Shown: one piece after another, positions 22,138-34,079 of the stretch
How positions within the stretch are numbered: the first letter of the stretch is position 1
Layout: the number at the start of each line of letters is the position of its first letter
From: Isoetes taiwanensis
Taxonomy: Eukaryota > Streptophyta > Lycopodiopsida > Isoetales > Isoetaceae
Length of the DNA stretch: 64,000 bases
Reading direction: 5' to 3'
NCBI GenBank assembly: GCA_021234155.1
Contig: JAJEKV010000113.1
Coordinates: 1,488,001-1,552,000 of the forward strand
Position numbers and translations under genes: made by a program
Notes under the pieces: generated by a model
Database searches by the model: none
Seen by the model: only the letters and a program-made list of their open reading frames with translations
Told to the model about the DNA's origin: nothing

Positions 22138-24631
22138 GCGTGAAAATATTTTTACCCCGGTTATTGTGATTCCATCGCAAAAAATTCCATCCCGTAGAAT
22201 CACAGACCCTTCGGGAACGGGATCCATTCCGGAGGCCCCGTTATCCATACCTGACTGTGTCAGGTGTACCTTCTGATTGATCCCAGCCATCCATCTAAAG
22301 GGTGCATCCTGACCGTCCATTTTATACATTCCGGCAGAATCACCTCCGCAAAATACCGCGGGACGGAATCACCGCACTTTTATTCCATGCCACAGAATCA
22401 CCATCTGGAATATCTCACTAAAAATTCAAATTTTTGACGTACTGTTCTTGTGGGAGGTTTTTCGGCTATGGCGGCTTGCTCCGGCTGGGGTTTCCTTCTT
22501 TTCTTGTTGTTGTTTTATTTGTTGTTGTTTTATTTTGCAGCATCTACAGGTTTTCAATCTTGGTTAAATGCTTGCAGATCCGGCTGTGGAAGGAAATAGG
22601 CTGCCCATGCTTGCGGTCCTGGTCCGGACCAAGAAGTGCTCATTTACGGCCATCTTTGCTCCGGATCTTGGCCAGACCCGAATCGGCGGTGTGTAGAGGA
22701 ATCCGGCGGGCGTGATAGCGATGGAATTAATGGCGTCGTCATGGCGCGAAAGGAATGGAGGCATTTGAGGTCGGGAGGCGCCATATCTTGATCTTTGCGG
22801 TCCCAAGAAGCGAGTAAAGGGTGGATCCGCGAGGGCAAAAGGCGGGGCGGATATGGCGTCGTTGTGGGAGATCCGGAGGGTGGATTCATGGCCCGGACTT
22901 TGGGCGTAGTTCTGGCGGAGGCGAACCGAAAAAAATTCTTGAGCGTGGGCGAGTGGCGGAAAGCCTAAATGGAGCGATTCGTCCGCCCTAAGATTGGGGC
23001 TTTCGGCATTAGGGTGGATAAATTAGAACCACGAAGGATGTGTAACAAAGGCGAGGCTGAAGATTTAATGGCCTGGAAGGCGCTTAGGACCTAACCGGGG
23101 AAACATAGGGGCATCAATTGATTCTTCCCTTCTTTGGCGCCCGAATCTGCTCTCATATCCATGGCCACATTGACTATGGCATCGGAATAAGGGCAACTTA
23201 GATCCGGTGATGCTTGGCTTAGCCGTTTACGGGTTACGCAAAGGAACTGGCCGTTGCTCCACTACCTTCAATTTCTTATGTTCAAATTTTAGGACCACGA
23301 ATCTTCCGTTATATGCAAGCCCAAGATCATAAAAGCTTCAGCAGAGGATGAGCTATTAGAAGGAGCCGGTTTCGATCCTTTTGTTTTGTCGATTTTTCTC
23401 GGGAAGATCTCCAAAAAAAAGATTTTTCTCCAAAATAAGAAAAAAAGCTTCACGGTTAGCTTGTCTATGAGAAGTTTTAAAGGTAATTTATCTTTGTTCC
23501 ATTCATTATCTAGTTACTCTTTTGAATTGCATTTTGAAGGAATTCCTCCTTTCATTGCCATTGGACGATCTTTCATTGCACGCCATGCCTTTTGAGCTTA
23601 CGTTTTAGGCGTATGCATGGGTTGTTGAAATATTAAGCAGCCCTAAAGTTGTCCCAATTTCTCTACCCATCTTGGGTGAGCAACAAACTCTATAAGCCTT
23701 TCATTGCTCCTACATAATTTAAGCTAACACGAATCGTTACGGTTTTCCACAGAAAAATGTGAAGAATCCATGCAAGATTTAGTTCGGCCATGGCATTGCC
23801 AATATTGGCAAGGGGTTCAAATCCCCATCCATAAAAATTCTGGGCAGTGCATAGAATAACAATGGACAGGCACACAAAAAATGGAGTAGCACAAGTTTAT
23901 ATTTTCTTCCAATTCAATCCACCCTGCTTGCTTTTGCAAGCAAATGTAGCAAGCAAATGTAAGTTATACTTTGAGAATCTGCCGCTCATCTGCAGAAATT
24001 GAAAATGGCAAACATTGGGCTTCTCCAAGTGATTCCGTCGGGAGGAATCCCATCTGGGGTGATTCCATTGGACGGAATCAGAATATGGTGATTCCACCCC
24101 GCGGAAGTGGAAGGGGGTGATTCCACCGGGCAGAATCGCATGGTTGTGATTCCATCTGGCGGAATAGCAATGTTGTGATTCTGTCTTGCGGAATACGTAA
24201 GTGGTGATTCCATCTCACGGAATCAGACGTTCGTGATTCCATCTGGCGGAATAGCAAGGTTGTGATTCCGTCTGGCGAAATAACACGATTGTGATTCCGT
24301 CTCGCGGAATAAATAACACGGTTGTGATTCCGTCTGGCGGAATAACACGATTGTGATTCCGTCTCGCGGAATAAATAATACGGTTGTGATTCCATCTGGT
24401 GGAATACATGAGCGGTGATTCCATCTCGAAGAATCGTAAATTGGTGATTCCATCTGGCGGAATAGCAAAATTGTGATTCTGCCGGAAGGTATAAATGACA
24501 TGAAAGCGACCTTGTCAGGTACGGATAACGGGGGCTCTGGTACAGATAACGGGGTCTCCGGCCTGGTGATTTCGCGGGATGGAATTTTTTGCGATGGAAT
24601 CACAATAACCGGGGTAAAAATATTTTGTTCC
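22138..24631. mobile_element. Mutator-like (MULE) non-autonomous element with long terminal inverted repeats
   Basis: The two ends are inverted copies of each other: AAATATTTTTACCCCGG, then TTATTGTGATTCCATCG and further sequence, reading inward from both sides. The similarity continues for roughly 200-260 bases. The element is flanked by an identical 9-base sequence, CGTAAAATA, at 22129-22137 and 24632-24640, which is the duplication length typical of Mutator-family transposases. No transposase is encoded, so movement would need a helper. The interior holds a GC-rich block (about 22440-23360) and a tandem array near the right end. The GC-rich block is unlike the surrounding DNA and could be captured host sequence (Pack-MULE behaviour), though I do not recognise the source gene. 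Confidence 0.85.
24026..24480. repeat. Tandem array of about 15 degenerate 27-32-bp units inside the MULE
   Basis: The unit is GTGATTCCATCTGGCGGAAT followed by 8 to 12 variable bases. Successive units start near 24028, 24058, 24088, 24117, 24147, 24174, 24202, 24231, 24260 and 24290, and continue to about 24470. The same motif in opposite orientation occurs a few times in the left arm (22320-22410). Subterminal repeats of this kind are often transposase-binding sites. The units are contiguous, not separated by unique spacers. Confidence 0.9.
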
Positions 24632-24640
24632 CGTAAAATA
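24632..24640. other. Right 9-bp target-site duplication of the MULE
   Basis: CGTAAAATA is identical to 22129-22137 and directly abuts the right inverted repeat. Confidence 0.82.
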
Positions 24641-24959
24641 CCTCTTACCTTTTAATGTGCCAAAATTTTCTTAGGTACATTAAATTTCTTGGAGTACATT
24701 ATTACGAAATGTACTTTAATTACGTACATAAATACGGTACTAAATTGGAATGCGATGCTAATGTTGCTTCATATAAATGTTTTAGATTTGTTGTTGGACC
24801 TTGTTACATCCAAATCTAAGGATTTACAACTTTGGACCATTTTTTTAGCATTTTTAGCGTTGGACGGCATCTACTTCTTCATTAAAAGGAAATCTATTGT
24901 GACGTTAGAACACCATATATATTTTAGTAGTTCGGTTTATCTTATAAAGCACATAACAT

Positions 24960-25090
24960 GAGATAAAATTGTAGGCATGGTCAATAGATTAACCAGATTA
25001 TATATATTGGCAATTCATTTTGTATAACACATTATACATGATATAAAATTATACATGATATAAAATTATAGGCATGGCCAATAGATTAAC
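24960..25090. repeat. Local duplication of an AT-rich block
   Basis: The block ending in TAGGCATGG(T/C)CAATAGATTAACCA occurs near 24972-25000 and again near 25068-25100. A 17-base unit, TATACATGATATAAAAT, is doubled near 25030-25065. There is no coding content. Confidence 0.7.
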
Positions 25091-25100
25091 CAATTGGATG

Positions 25101-26889
25101 TGTTATAGTGGTATAAGGATCGCAATATCTAGCATAACACTTGGGAGTTCCTACAAGGAATTGATTATAATTGACACTACTCAAAATCATTCGATGATAG
25201 GAATCAAAATTGGACAAAAATAAAGGGGTAGGTCTAATATACAATAATAATCCCATCTAATTGCGGGTAATATTGGTCAAATGGCTTTTATTATGGCATT
25301 GACATTTTGGTAGGGTGAGCGCCCCTTTGTATGGATCCGACATATAACATGTCTCAAAATCATAGGCATCTTTGTATATCATATTTTGAAACTATAGGCG
25401 TCCCAATCATATTTGATAATATAGGAAACAAGAGGTGCCCAGAGGGCCCCACGTACGCTTTGGGCCATGGGATCGACGGATCTGGTGACTCGGGTAGTCC
25501 AAAGTGCATCTCATATCGTTCCTAGAGGGAAAGTGATTTGGTTCCATAATTGACGATACTCAAAATCATTCGATGGTCATAAATCATAAGTGGACCAAAA
25601 AAAAAAAAAATCGTATCGACCATGCACACGACGACCCCCCCTCCTTTTTTTGGAAAAACAAATTGCATGCAAGAGTCGAGCAATTGCAGTTTAAGGTTTC
25701 TTCTGTTCCATAATTCGGCGCCTGGCTTTTCATTGTGTTAGATATCGAGAAAAGAGAAGAATACAACTGTATTATTCTTTGGAGCTCCAATTTCAGCTCT
25801 TGACATAGGTTTGGCAGTTCGATCTTGGCACACAAAGCGTCAGGTTGGATCAGCAACTAGATGGTGAATCGACAGACCAAGAAAAGAATCGACATATAAT
25901 CATGAGATGTTTTTGTACAAAGTCTTTTTTGAAGCAGCAATTGCATTATCAATCCCATACTCTAAAGCTTTTAGTCTTAACATGCTGGACCATGTTTTCC
26001 CCTATTGATCCTGCCCATGGAAACAAAATCAGTTCTCAGGTATGTTCCTTCGCAATAGTAGATCCTCCAAAAAGATAAATGGCCAATATTTGGACAGGAT
26101 GGCACCAAGCATAAAATTAATTTGTGTACTGATCAAACATGGATTGTGTACTCTTCTGCACGTCTGAGCCTGGATAGTCTCAGAAATTAAATAAGACGTT
26201 TGATGGGATTATTACAATTGCTTTGTTGCATGATGAGGACAATGATGCAGAGTCAATTTTGGATAATTATAACTTCAGCTATGCAGTTGGAGCTGTGAAT
26301 TTCAAAAAGCATGTAGATGCTCCAGCAACGGAGATTTCAGACAAGATGAGAAAGGGCATTTTGAGAATCCAAGGAAGCATCTGGGTGGCTTCAGGAGCTA
26401 TTTTGGTTTTCTTCAACAACAGATAGCCAGGAGTCACATGCAATGAATTGGCATATATTGAAAATTTTGGAGCAAATAGTTCGATTGAAATTTCTGGAGC
26501 AAGCAGTACTTTTGGATCTCAGGTGGGCATTTTTTGGATTCTTTTTCTGAAGCTTATTGTCCAGCAGAGCTGTCGAGCTTAGGGTTTGTAGCTTAGGCCG
26601 TTACTTTTGATTTCCCTACCAAATGGCCGAGGGTTTCTTGCTTGATCCGGAGCTATGAAGGAGGATCACTTCAAATGTCTTTTAACATGCCCATCCACTC
26701 TTTGGAAGCAACCTGTTTTCTTGGACGCATTTCTTGATCTCAGCCCTTAACTAGATTCATTATTTTCTCATTTGTTCAAGAAGAAATGACTCCTCTATTT
26801 GTGAGGTGATTAGACGATTGAATAATAAAGAAAGAGACAAAATCTGTAAGAGATTTCCTGGAGTCCAAATCTGTAGAGGCCATATCAGA
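25101..26889. other. Mixed non-coding DNA, no gene recognised
   Basis: Open frames such as 25845-26078 and 26223-26426 (+) are short and unfamiliar. Part of the stretch may be the 3' region of the copia remnant that follows, but I found no LTR ends. Confidence 0.45.
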
Positions 26890-28090
26890 ATCTGAAAAAG
26901 ACCCTCATTATGAATACCTTTAAGATAAACGAACCACTTGCTTGGCTGCCTTCCAGTGAGATTGCTTTGGATGTGTCATAAATCTCTTAAGAACTCCAAC
27001 ATCATATGTTATATCTGGACGTGTAATAGTGAGATAGAGCAATATACCAACTAACTATCTTCATCATCTGATTGAAGAGTCAGCTTTTGACCTGGATCCC
27101 AAGGAATAAGTGCAGGTTTGCAGTCTGTCATATGAAATTTATCCTAAATTTTTTGAGACGTATTTTTGTTGGGTTAAGTGGATACCTTTGGTAGTTTGCC
27201 ATACTTCAAGGCCTAAACAATAGTGCATAAGGCCAAGGTCTGTAACCTCAAAATCAACTGCGATAGATGCTTTAGTTTGTTCAACAAGAGAAAATGTACT
27301 ACCTGTCATAATCATATCATCAACATAAAAAAGAATGACAGAAACTTTGGAATCCTAAAACTTAAAACAGAGACTAGAATCTGCTCAAGATCTAACATAG
27401 TGCATATTCATAAGATAAGCATTTATCTTCTAGTTCCATCATCTAGGTGCATGCCTAAGTCCACACAAACGTTTCTTCAACTTGCAAATATAACCAGAGT
27501 ACTCCTTATTCACAAAACTCGGGGTTGCTGCATGTACAACTCCTCTACTAAATCTCCATTTAAAAAGGCTGATTTGAAATCTAGCTCATAAGCTGGCCAA
27601 GAATTTTGTGCTGCTAAATTAAGAATAGCATGTAGTGTGTCAAGCCAAACCACAGGCGACAAGTCTAGCTTTATGCCTAGAAATCGTACCAAATGGTACG
27701 ATATACCCATTTTGCACCAATTATACTCTTGCCTAGAGGTTTTGGCACAAGCTCCCAAGCGCCTTGTTTATGCAACATACCTAATTCATCCTTCATTGCA
27801 CTGACCCAATGATCACATTTTATTGCTGGACCATAGAAAATAGGATCATTGTCATTGTCATTGAGATAATCAATACAAATACAAGCCCTAAGATGATTGA
27901 GAGCATAGAAATCCTTCTTCTTTTCATCATTTGTTTTGGGAACCCACTTAATATCGAGAATTTCACTCAAATCCTTGAGATTAAGATTTGTCTTGAATGC
28001 TTTTTTCCAAATAAAGTAATTATGATCATCGAGAACTGGACGTTGAAAGCATTTCCAGGGTTCATGACTAACTGCCATTAGAGAGCACAA
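26890..28090 (-). pseudogene. Ty1/copia polyprotein remnant (reverse transcriptase to RNase H)
   Basis: Read on the minus strand from 28090 downward, the copia RT entry is clear: HWVSAMKDELGMLHKQG, WELVPKPLGKSIIGAKW, then YELDFKSAFLNGDL and ELYMQQP. These are followed, in shifting frames, by ICKLKKRLYGL, LFYVDDMIMTGS, HYCLGLEVWQTTKGI and RPDITYDVGVL. YVDD is the catalytic box. Several stops and frame changes break the gene. The segment upstream of the RT contains an unfamiliar block (NYFIWKKAFKTN) instead of integrase. No LTRs, primer site or polypurine tract were found, so it is a truncated copy abutting the LINE 3' end at about 28.13 kb. Confidence 0.85.
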
Positions 28091-28135
28091 AAAACCAGCA
28101 AATTCTTAAGAAAGAAGGCCTAAATTACTATAATA

Positions 28136-28633
28136 GAATAGAATTGAATACATTATTGTCCCTTGTGCCCTGAGGCCACTGGACTTGTGTAGCATGGGCG
28201 AGCTCCCTGATGGGGGCTACTAGCTCATCACGTTGTTTTATTGTAGCCTTTTCTGAAGGCTCACTTTTTTTCTATTAATGCCGGCACCCTACTTTGTTCC
28301 GACGTCTAGGCCGTGCAGGTATGCGTCTATATCAAACAGCTTCAAGCTGTACATTTAATGGGCATCTATGATTCGTCTCTTGAGCGACTCATATCATAAG
28401 CCCTTTTTGTTCGTGTGCTTCCCGATGTCTGGTCAGCATCTCTCGTATTGCATCTGCCAGATCTCTCATTGTTTCTGTCCTTGCCATCATGGCATGTAAT
28501 GGTTGTCCCCATCTTACTTTTCTGTACTTGTCCCTGATGTCTCTGTATGTTGAGCACTCATTGAGCATGTGGTTTTCGTCTTCCACTTCCCTCCTATCAC
28601 GGTTTTTTGCATATTACGTAGTGTTTTTTTTCG
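28136..28633 (-). mobile_element. 3' end of the minus-strand LINE (downstream half of a split copy)
   Basis: On the minus strand the frame ENHMLNECSTYRDIRDKY (near 28586-28530) gives the H..xC C-terminal finger typical of LINE ORF2 proteins. It runs to a stop at about 28389. A 3' UTR follows to about 28136 and ends in a TAGAATAGAATTGAATA-like simple tail. The upstream part of the same ORF2 is found at 44705-47036, on the far side of the gypsy element, in the same orientation and in the expected order. The two pieces are therefore halves of one insertion. Confidence 0.75.
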
Positions 28634-30208
28634 TGGCGCTCCCGAACATATACGGCTTCGACGTATCGTCACGTGCGGGGACTTTCCCCTCCCATGGCAA
28701 CTATCTTGCCATGACCGGAACCCCTCCATCTAACTTTCGGGCCATCTCTGAGAGATGCTTTCAGTGAAGGTTCTGAAGTTGTCATTACATTACGCCTTCA
28801 ATGGGGCTCTATGTCGCGGAAACGTGAATACAAGGTTAGCATACAACATAATCATATCATAAATACCACCACGACCAAGGGCACATCCATCATCCGGTAA
28901 CAACAAAGAAGATGCATTTAATACTAAAGAAAACACCCAAACACGGTTCTACCCCGGCTCGGACTCGGTGAGGATCGTTGACGGCTAGGTCTCAAATTCA
29001 TTGGGCCAGAATCTTGGCATGGGGCATAGAACATGGCTGGGGTTGTCCTCCATCGCCCCTACATGCACACTTTGCGGATGAGTCGAATCATGCTATGGCA
29101 TCACTATAGCCTTCGGGAGACTCAAGGTATCACCCTTGAGCCTACTCGAGGGGTTCATGGCGCCCGGTCCGGCGAGGCCCAGTCGGGGAAGTGTCCCCTT
29201 CGGGATCACAATGGTTCCATGGGTGAGCTAGAGAATATGTGCGCATCGGCGACCCCGCATCCATGCGACTTACTCACCTAAATCTACTCAAAAGTGCAGG
29301 GGTGCCCCATGCGGGTCACACCTCTGCACCCGGGGAGTGTCAGGACCCATACCCGACCCTCGTGGTGGCCAGGCTGTCAGGCCTAGCCCTTGTAGGAGTC
29401 CGGGGCCTTGTATGTTGGTGCAAGACCCCCCCCACTTCACCCTAGCGTCCCTTCTCGTGGTGCTAAGCAATTACATAGCATCCACGACTTCGGTGGTCTC
29501 TTGTGCCTGGGCGCGATAATTGGGAATTAAAGGAGCTACTAGGAGCATACTAAAGCATATGGCACAGAGGTCTCTACCCCCCTCTAATCCCTGCTTTATG
29601 GAAGTTTAACAGAGCTACTTTCATAAACACATCCATCCATCCATAATAAACATAATCCATAATCGAAATGTAAATCCTAAATATCAAAGAAGGGTTAATC
29701 CTAAGTAAGAACAACCAGAGAAGACTCAAAGAACTTAACTGAAGCTCTATCCTTAAAGATATCAACTAGATTATCTACTAACCCGAGTTCCAACTTGATC
29801 CATTGTCATGAGGCGCCTCCATCTCTCAGAATCTGGGTGTTCAGCAACCACGGGGGTGTTCAGCAACAGTTCCAGGTACTTGGGCGCTTAGCTGCTCCTT
29901 CTCCTGGCTCGATTTTGGGGTCAAATGGGACAAAGGTTCAATGTTGATGCCCCAAGATAGCATCCCCATGTTGGCCAATCGAGTTTGGCCAAGTGGCGCC
30001 TTCCAAATCCATCCATTATCCTAATTAATCCAATTAGAGATTAATTCCTTAATTATAGGTTATTATCCTTAATAATTAAATGAGCATAGCTAATTTAATC
30101 CCTTTTAGGTCAACCCCCTAGGTTACAATATCCCATGGTGGCGTACCTTTACTGGGTGACGTGTCAGTATATTTATACGTATACCGTATAAATACTTGGA
30201 ACGTCACA
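28634..30208 (-). repeat. 3' LTR of the gypsy element
   Basis: It pairs with 37059-37991 joined to 44037-44704. Matching landmarks are GCTCCC-GAACATATACG at one end, GGGAATTAAAGGAGCTACT in the middle, and TTGGAAC(G/A)TCACA at the other end. The half from about 29520 to 29800 is almost identical to the partner, while 28640-29500 differs by many small indels. Confidence 0.88.
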
Positions 30209-30222
30209 TTCTCCCCTCCTTA
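30209..30222 (-). other. Polypurine tract of the gypsy element
   Basis: Read on the minus strand this is AAGGAGGGGAGAA, lying directly before the LTR start TGTGACG. It would prime plus-strand DNA synthesis. Confidence 0.8.
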
Positions 30223-30551
30223 GAAATAATGCTCTCCTCAGCATTGGGGTTAGTTACAAATATAGGAAATTACATTATGAAGGAAGGTAATTCCTTATTT
30301 CCGAAGGTAATACATTAAAAACTTTAAAGTTTGAAACAGTTTAAGCACCGAGGTGCATTTCTCATGATCATCACAAGAAAAGAGTTCAAGGACCGAAGTC
30401 CAATATCAACATCAGAGTAACAAAAGGACAAGACTTGTAGACAAAATAAAACTGGAGAAGTCGGCCATCAGCAACCCTCTATACATGGGCAGGTCACGTA
30501 CTGCTCACTGGCCTGCACATGTCAATACATCAGTTTATATAGATAAGATAA

Positions 30552-30929
30552 TTAGGTTGTGTCAGCCTTGGTTTGCTGACACACCTGACACTGCTTAATG
30601 TACCTAGCAATGTCCTTCTTCATAGAAGGCCAGAAATAACTGGAGCGGATCTTAAAGTAGGTCTTCATAAAACCTGCATGTCCAGCTATAGGGCTGTTGT
30701 GCGTGTCATGGAGAATTAGCTTACGTATTCCTGAAGTCTCAGGTACACACAACTTATCCTTGTAATATAACAAGTTGCCCTTTTTCTTATACGAATGGAA
30801 AGCTTCACGTTCGTTATCTGTGTGTGCCTCCTTAGCCAAACTATCCCAAACATCACGGAACTCGGGATCTGTGGCCAAGATCTGTTCTATCTGTTTTCCC
30901 AAACCCACTAGTGAGTGTGGAAATTGCAT
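30552..30929 (-). pseudogene. Gypsy integrase N-terminal zinc-binding (H2C2) domain
   Basis: The open frame shows the H2C2 finger: LHDTHNSPIAGHAGFMKT, then YFWPSMKKDIARYIKQC and QVCQQTK. This domain helps integrase multimerise and bind DNA ends. The frame ends right after QTKADTT, exactly where the catalytic core should begin; the next 330 bases up to the polypurine tract contain no core. The missing part is found on the + strand at 32641-33940. Confidence 0.85.
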
Positions 30930-31410
30930 TACAATGGGTTCGGGTTACCAAGGGATGGCGTGACAACGCATCCGCAACCATTGTGCTTCCCAGGCTTATA
31001 CATAATCTCAAAATCGTACTCCTCCAGAAATTCCATCCATCTTCTCTGACAAAGGTTGAGATTCGGCTGGGTGGATAGATAACGGAGACTCTGATGATCT
31101 GTATCAAGTTGGAATCTTCTACCAAGAAGGTAGTGTCTCCATATACGCAGCAGGACAACGACTAACAACTCACGGTCATGGGTAGGGTATCGCTGCTGGT
31201 CTCGTTCATTTTCTTTGAATCATAGGCAATAACCCTTCCCTCCTGCATTAGGACTCCACCGGTTCAGCAATCTTCTTGGCATCCGTGGGCTACTAGTTTA
31301 TCCTTTTTAGGGTCCGCACAATGTGAGGAACTGTCTCTGACGTTAAAGCATCTTTAAGCTTCTGAAAACTTCCACGGACCTTTGCTTTTCAATGCTCAAT
31401 CCAATCCTTC
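30930..31410 (-). pseudogene. Gypsy RNase H domain
   Basis: The minus strand reads RRFQLDTDHQSLRYL, then QRRWMEFLEEYDFEI and YKPGKHN. This is the standard end of Ty3/gypsy RNase H, which removes RNA from the RNA-DNA hybrid. The frame changes after GKHN, where VADALSRHP continues in another frame. Confidence 0.82.
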
Positions 31411-31439
31411 ACTTTCTCATGCTTTGTAAGATCGAAGAG

Positions 31440-32130
31440 GTCTTTTCAATCTTTTGCAAAATCCTTAACAAATTTCGGTAATACCACCTTTCCTAGGAAA
31501 CTTTGGACCTCTCCAACATTACCCGAATGGGCCAATCCTTTATCAGCCTCTATCTTTCTTTGGATGATATAGCAATTCCCTCTGGCGAGATGACATGTCC
31601 CAAATAATCCACCTTGAAGTGGCAAACTTGCACTTAGAGAACTTGGCAAAGAGCTGGTGGCGCCTTAGCTTTTGTAGGGCCAACCGAAGATGTTTCTCAT
31701 GCTCCTCCGTAGTCTTACTATAGATGAGAATGTCGCCAAAGAAAATAACAACAAAATCATCCAAGTATTGTCAAGACATCATTCATCAATCGCATGAAAG
31801 TTGCGGGGGCATTAGTTAATCCAAAAGGCATAACGGTAAATTCATAATGCCCATATCTAGTCGCGAAAGGCAGATTTATGAATGTCCTCCTCTTTAATTC
31901 TTATCCGATGATATCCTGGCATAAGTCAATCTTTGAGAAGTACCTAGCCCCCTTGCAATCGGGTCCATAAGATCGTCGCTCTAGGCAAAGCATAGCGATT
32001 CTTGATGGTATGCTTATTGAGTTCTTCATAATCAATACACATTCTCAAGGAGCCATCCTTCTTCTTAACAAAAGGATAGGAGCGCAAAAGGCTAAACACT
32101 AGGCCTAATGAAGCCTAGGTTTAGTAGCTC
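31440..32130 (-). pseudogene. Gypsy reverse transcriptase domain (frameshifted)
   Basis: On the minus strand, in order and across several frames: a DYEELNK-like block (near 32020), [20 protein letters not shown] (near 31830), the catalytic segment, in which the conserved Y.DD is altered ([12 protein letters not shown] near 31730), and [16 protein letters not shown] then FSKCKF. The metal-binding Asp pair is therefore not intact as written. It feeds into RNase H on the left. Confidence 0.82.
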
Positions 32131-32429
32131 CCCGGAAGTTGCTTCTAAGCTCACGCCAATTGGGGGGACACACGGTGGGGCTTAGTGCCTGGTTCCCAAA
32201 GCTATCTCACATTCCACCCTCTCGAATGGAGGAAGTTTCTGATCTCGCCCGGAAAGAGATCACTAAATTCCCTAAGAAGATTAGCAATGCTTTACGGCAA
32301 TGCATCAACCACATGCTTCGTTTAGCATCGACTCAATGGATGCAAGTCCGATGACTTAAAGTAGCTTATCCTGGGTATAGCCTTACTTAACTACGATGGA
32401 CATAGACGCATAATAGGGTTTAATGGATC

Positions 32430-32620
32430 ACCTTTTATAGTTAATCTCCATTAGTCTGCGTTGAAGGTAACCTCCAGCTTTTGCGGTCGATATTGGCTTT
32501 TACAGGATGCCAAAAATTCCATACCAACAATCAGATCATATTTGCCAATATCCATTAACTTCGGCACCCAATGCAACCTGTGCAAACGGCTAACATTTTT
32601 TCAAGGTTAATCACGACGGC
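32430..32620 (-). pseudogene. Gypsy protease, C-terminal part
   Basis: The minus strand reads LMDIGKYDLIVGMEFL, matching the flap-to-end region of retroviral-type aspartic protease (YD-IVGMDWL). Its N-terminal half with the DTGSS catalytic motif is at about 34080-34185, and the two are separated by the inverted integrase segment. Confidence 0.75.
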
Positions 32621-32640
32621 CATGAGTGAGCAATTAAGGA

Positions 32641-33940
32641 TTCGGAGAGTTGCAACCTCTCGATGTGCCCAACGCTAAGTGGGAAGTGATAACCATGGAT
32701 TTCATTGTGGGCCTTCCAGTTTATCCTCGCGGATATGATGCATTGATGGTAGTGGTTGACAAATTATTGAAAATGGCTCATTTCTTGCCATGTCGCACCT
32801 TTGGATACAACCTTTTCGATCACGGCTTTGCTTCAAAGGAGATCTTCAGATTGTAAGAATGCCGCGAGTTATTGTATCCGGCGGGGATCCCAAATTCCTT
32901 AAGTGCATTCCGGAAGATTTCTTTGCCACCATCCGGACTTTTGGAGCTTGCTATGAGTACGGCATATCATCCTCGGGGGCGGATGGTGGATCGTACCAAT
33001 GGTATTATAGAGGATATGCTCTGCATGACATGTGGGAGTAAGCAATCACAATGGGCTGACTATATTTACAGAACTCGAGTTTGCCTATAACTTAGCTTTG
33101 AAACAAGAGTCTTCCGAGAATGTCTCCCTTCATGATAAATTATGGTTATCAATGCCTTACTCGCACACACATGGCATAATCCCCATTTCTAAGGTGGAGG
33201 TTTCTTCATCAACTCCTCTTGGAAATGCAAGCTTTAGTTGAAGAAGTTCGTGGTTACTTATTGGCCCACGCAATAGTCAGAAAAGTGTAGCGGATAAGCA
33301 CGAAACCCCACGAGTCTTCAGTGGGTGAATCGGTTTGGCTTAAGATTAAGGTAAAACAAGCCAAGCTTTAAGATTGGTAACCCCAAGAAACCGCACCCGG
33401 ATAAGGTGGGCGTTCAAAATCATTGAACGTGTTGGAGAACAGGCATATCGCTTGGATTTGCCACCCCGCTTGAAGATCCACAAGGTCTTTCACGTGAGTC
33501 TCTTGAAGCAACACACCCCAAATCCAGGGGAGATCTTGGATACACCCACCCTTCTTGAAATGACAGAAGAGCATCTAGATATAGTGCCTGAAGCTCTTCT
33601 TGATCGGGCCTATAAGCAGACCAGGAGGAGTCAAATGCTACAATACTTGGTTAAGTGGAAACACTTGCCAGCTGAGGATGCTACCTGGGTGATGAAGATA
33701 GACCTTGAGAAGCACTATCCGGACTTCATGCGAGAATCTCAGGGCCGCACCATCAACGATGCTATCAACCCCGCTCCCGGCGGTAAGCTTGAAGGCTTGA
33801 TTCGCCGAGAATCATGCAGTAGAGGGGTAGATGCATCGTGGTTGATAATAGTTACCGATGATGGGATCACCTTCGTGTTCTCTAAAACGTGGTGTATTGT
33901 CAATGTGGGCATGACCGCGAATTGCTTGGAAAGCATGTAG
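32641..33940 (+). pseudogene. Gypsy integrase core and C-terminal chromodomain-like region, inverted relative to the host element
   Basis: On the + strand the sequence reads LQPLDVPNAKWEVITMDFI then VGLPVYPRGYDALMVVVDKL (start of the DDE core). The second-Asp region (VSGGDPKF) and STAYHP-like motifs follow across frames, with the usual ERVN glutamate region altered to DRTNG. The open frame 33374-33940 carries YRLDLPPRLKIHKVFHVSLL and MLQYLVKWKHLPAEDATW, the C-terminal LPP...HVS..K block and a chromodomain-like WKHLP..ATWE region. It lies on the opposite strand to every other pol domain around it. It begins where the zinc-finger domain at 30552 stops. Confidence 0.82.
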
Positions 33941-34079
33941 CTGATAGGCCGCATTCATCTCGGCTATAATGGGAACTTGACCATTCCTTACGCCGCAATG
34001 AATTGCGAACCATAGGCATGATAGGTTCCCTTCTAGAGAGGTTTTTCTTTTATTTCTTATAGGGGGTGGTCCCATGTCT

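Noticed and set aside
24026-24480. CRISPR-like array
   Set aside because: Units are contiguous and degenerate with no unique spacers, they lie inside a Mutator-like element and have inverted relatives in its other arm; the host is eukaryotic.
28621-28633. Exact 5-bp duplication for the gypsy element
   Set aside because: Only an imperfect match (TTTTC, offset by one base next to the right LTR) is seen in a T-rich context, so it was noted but not annotated as certain.
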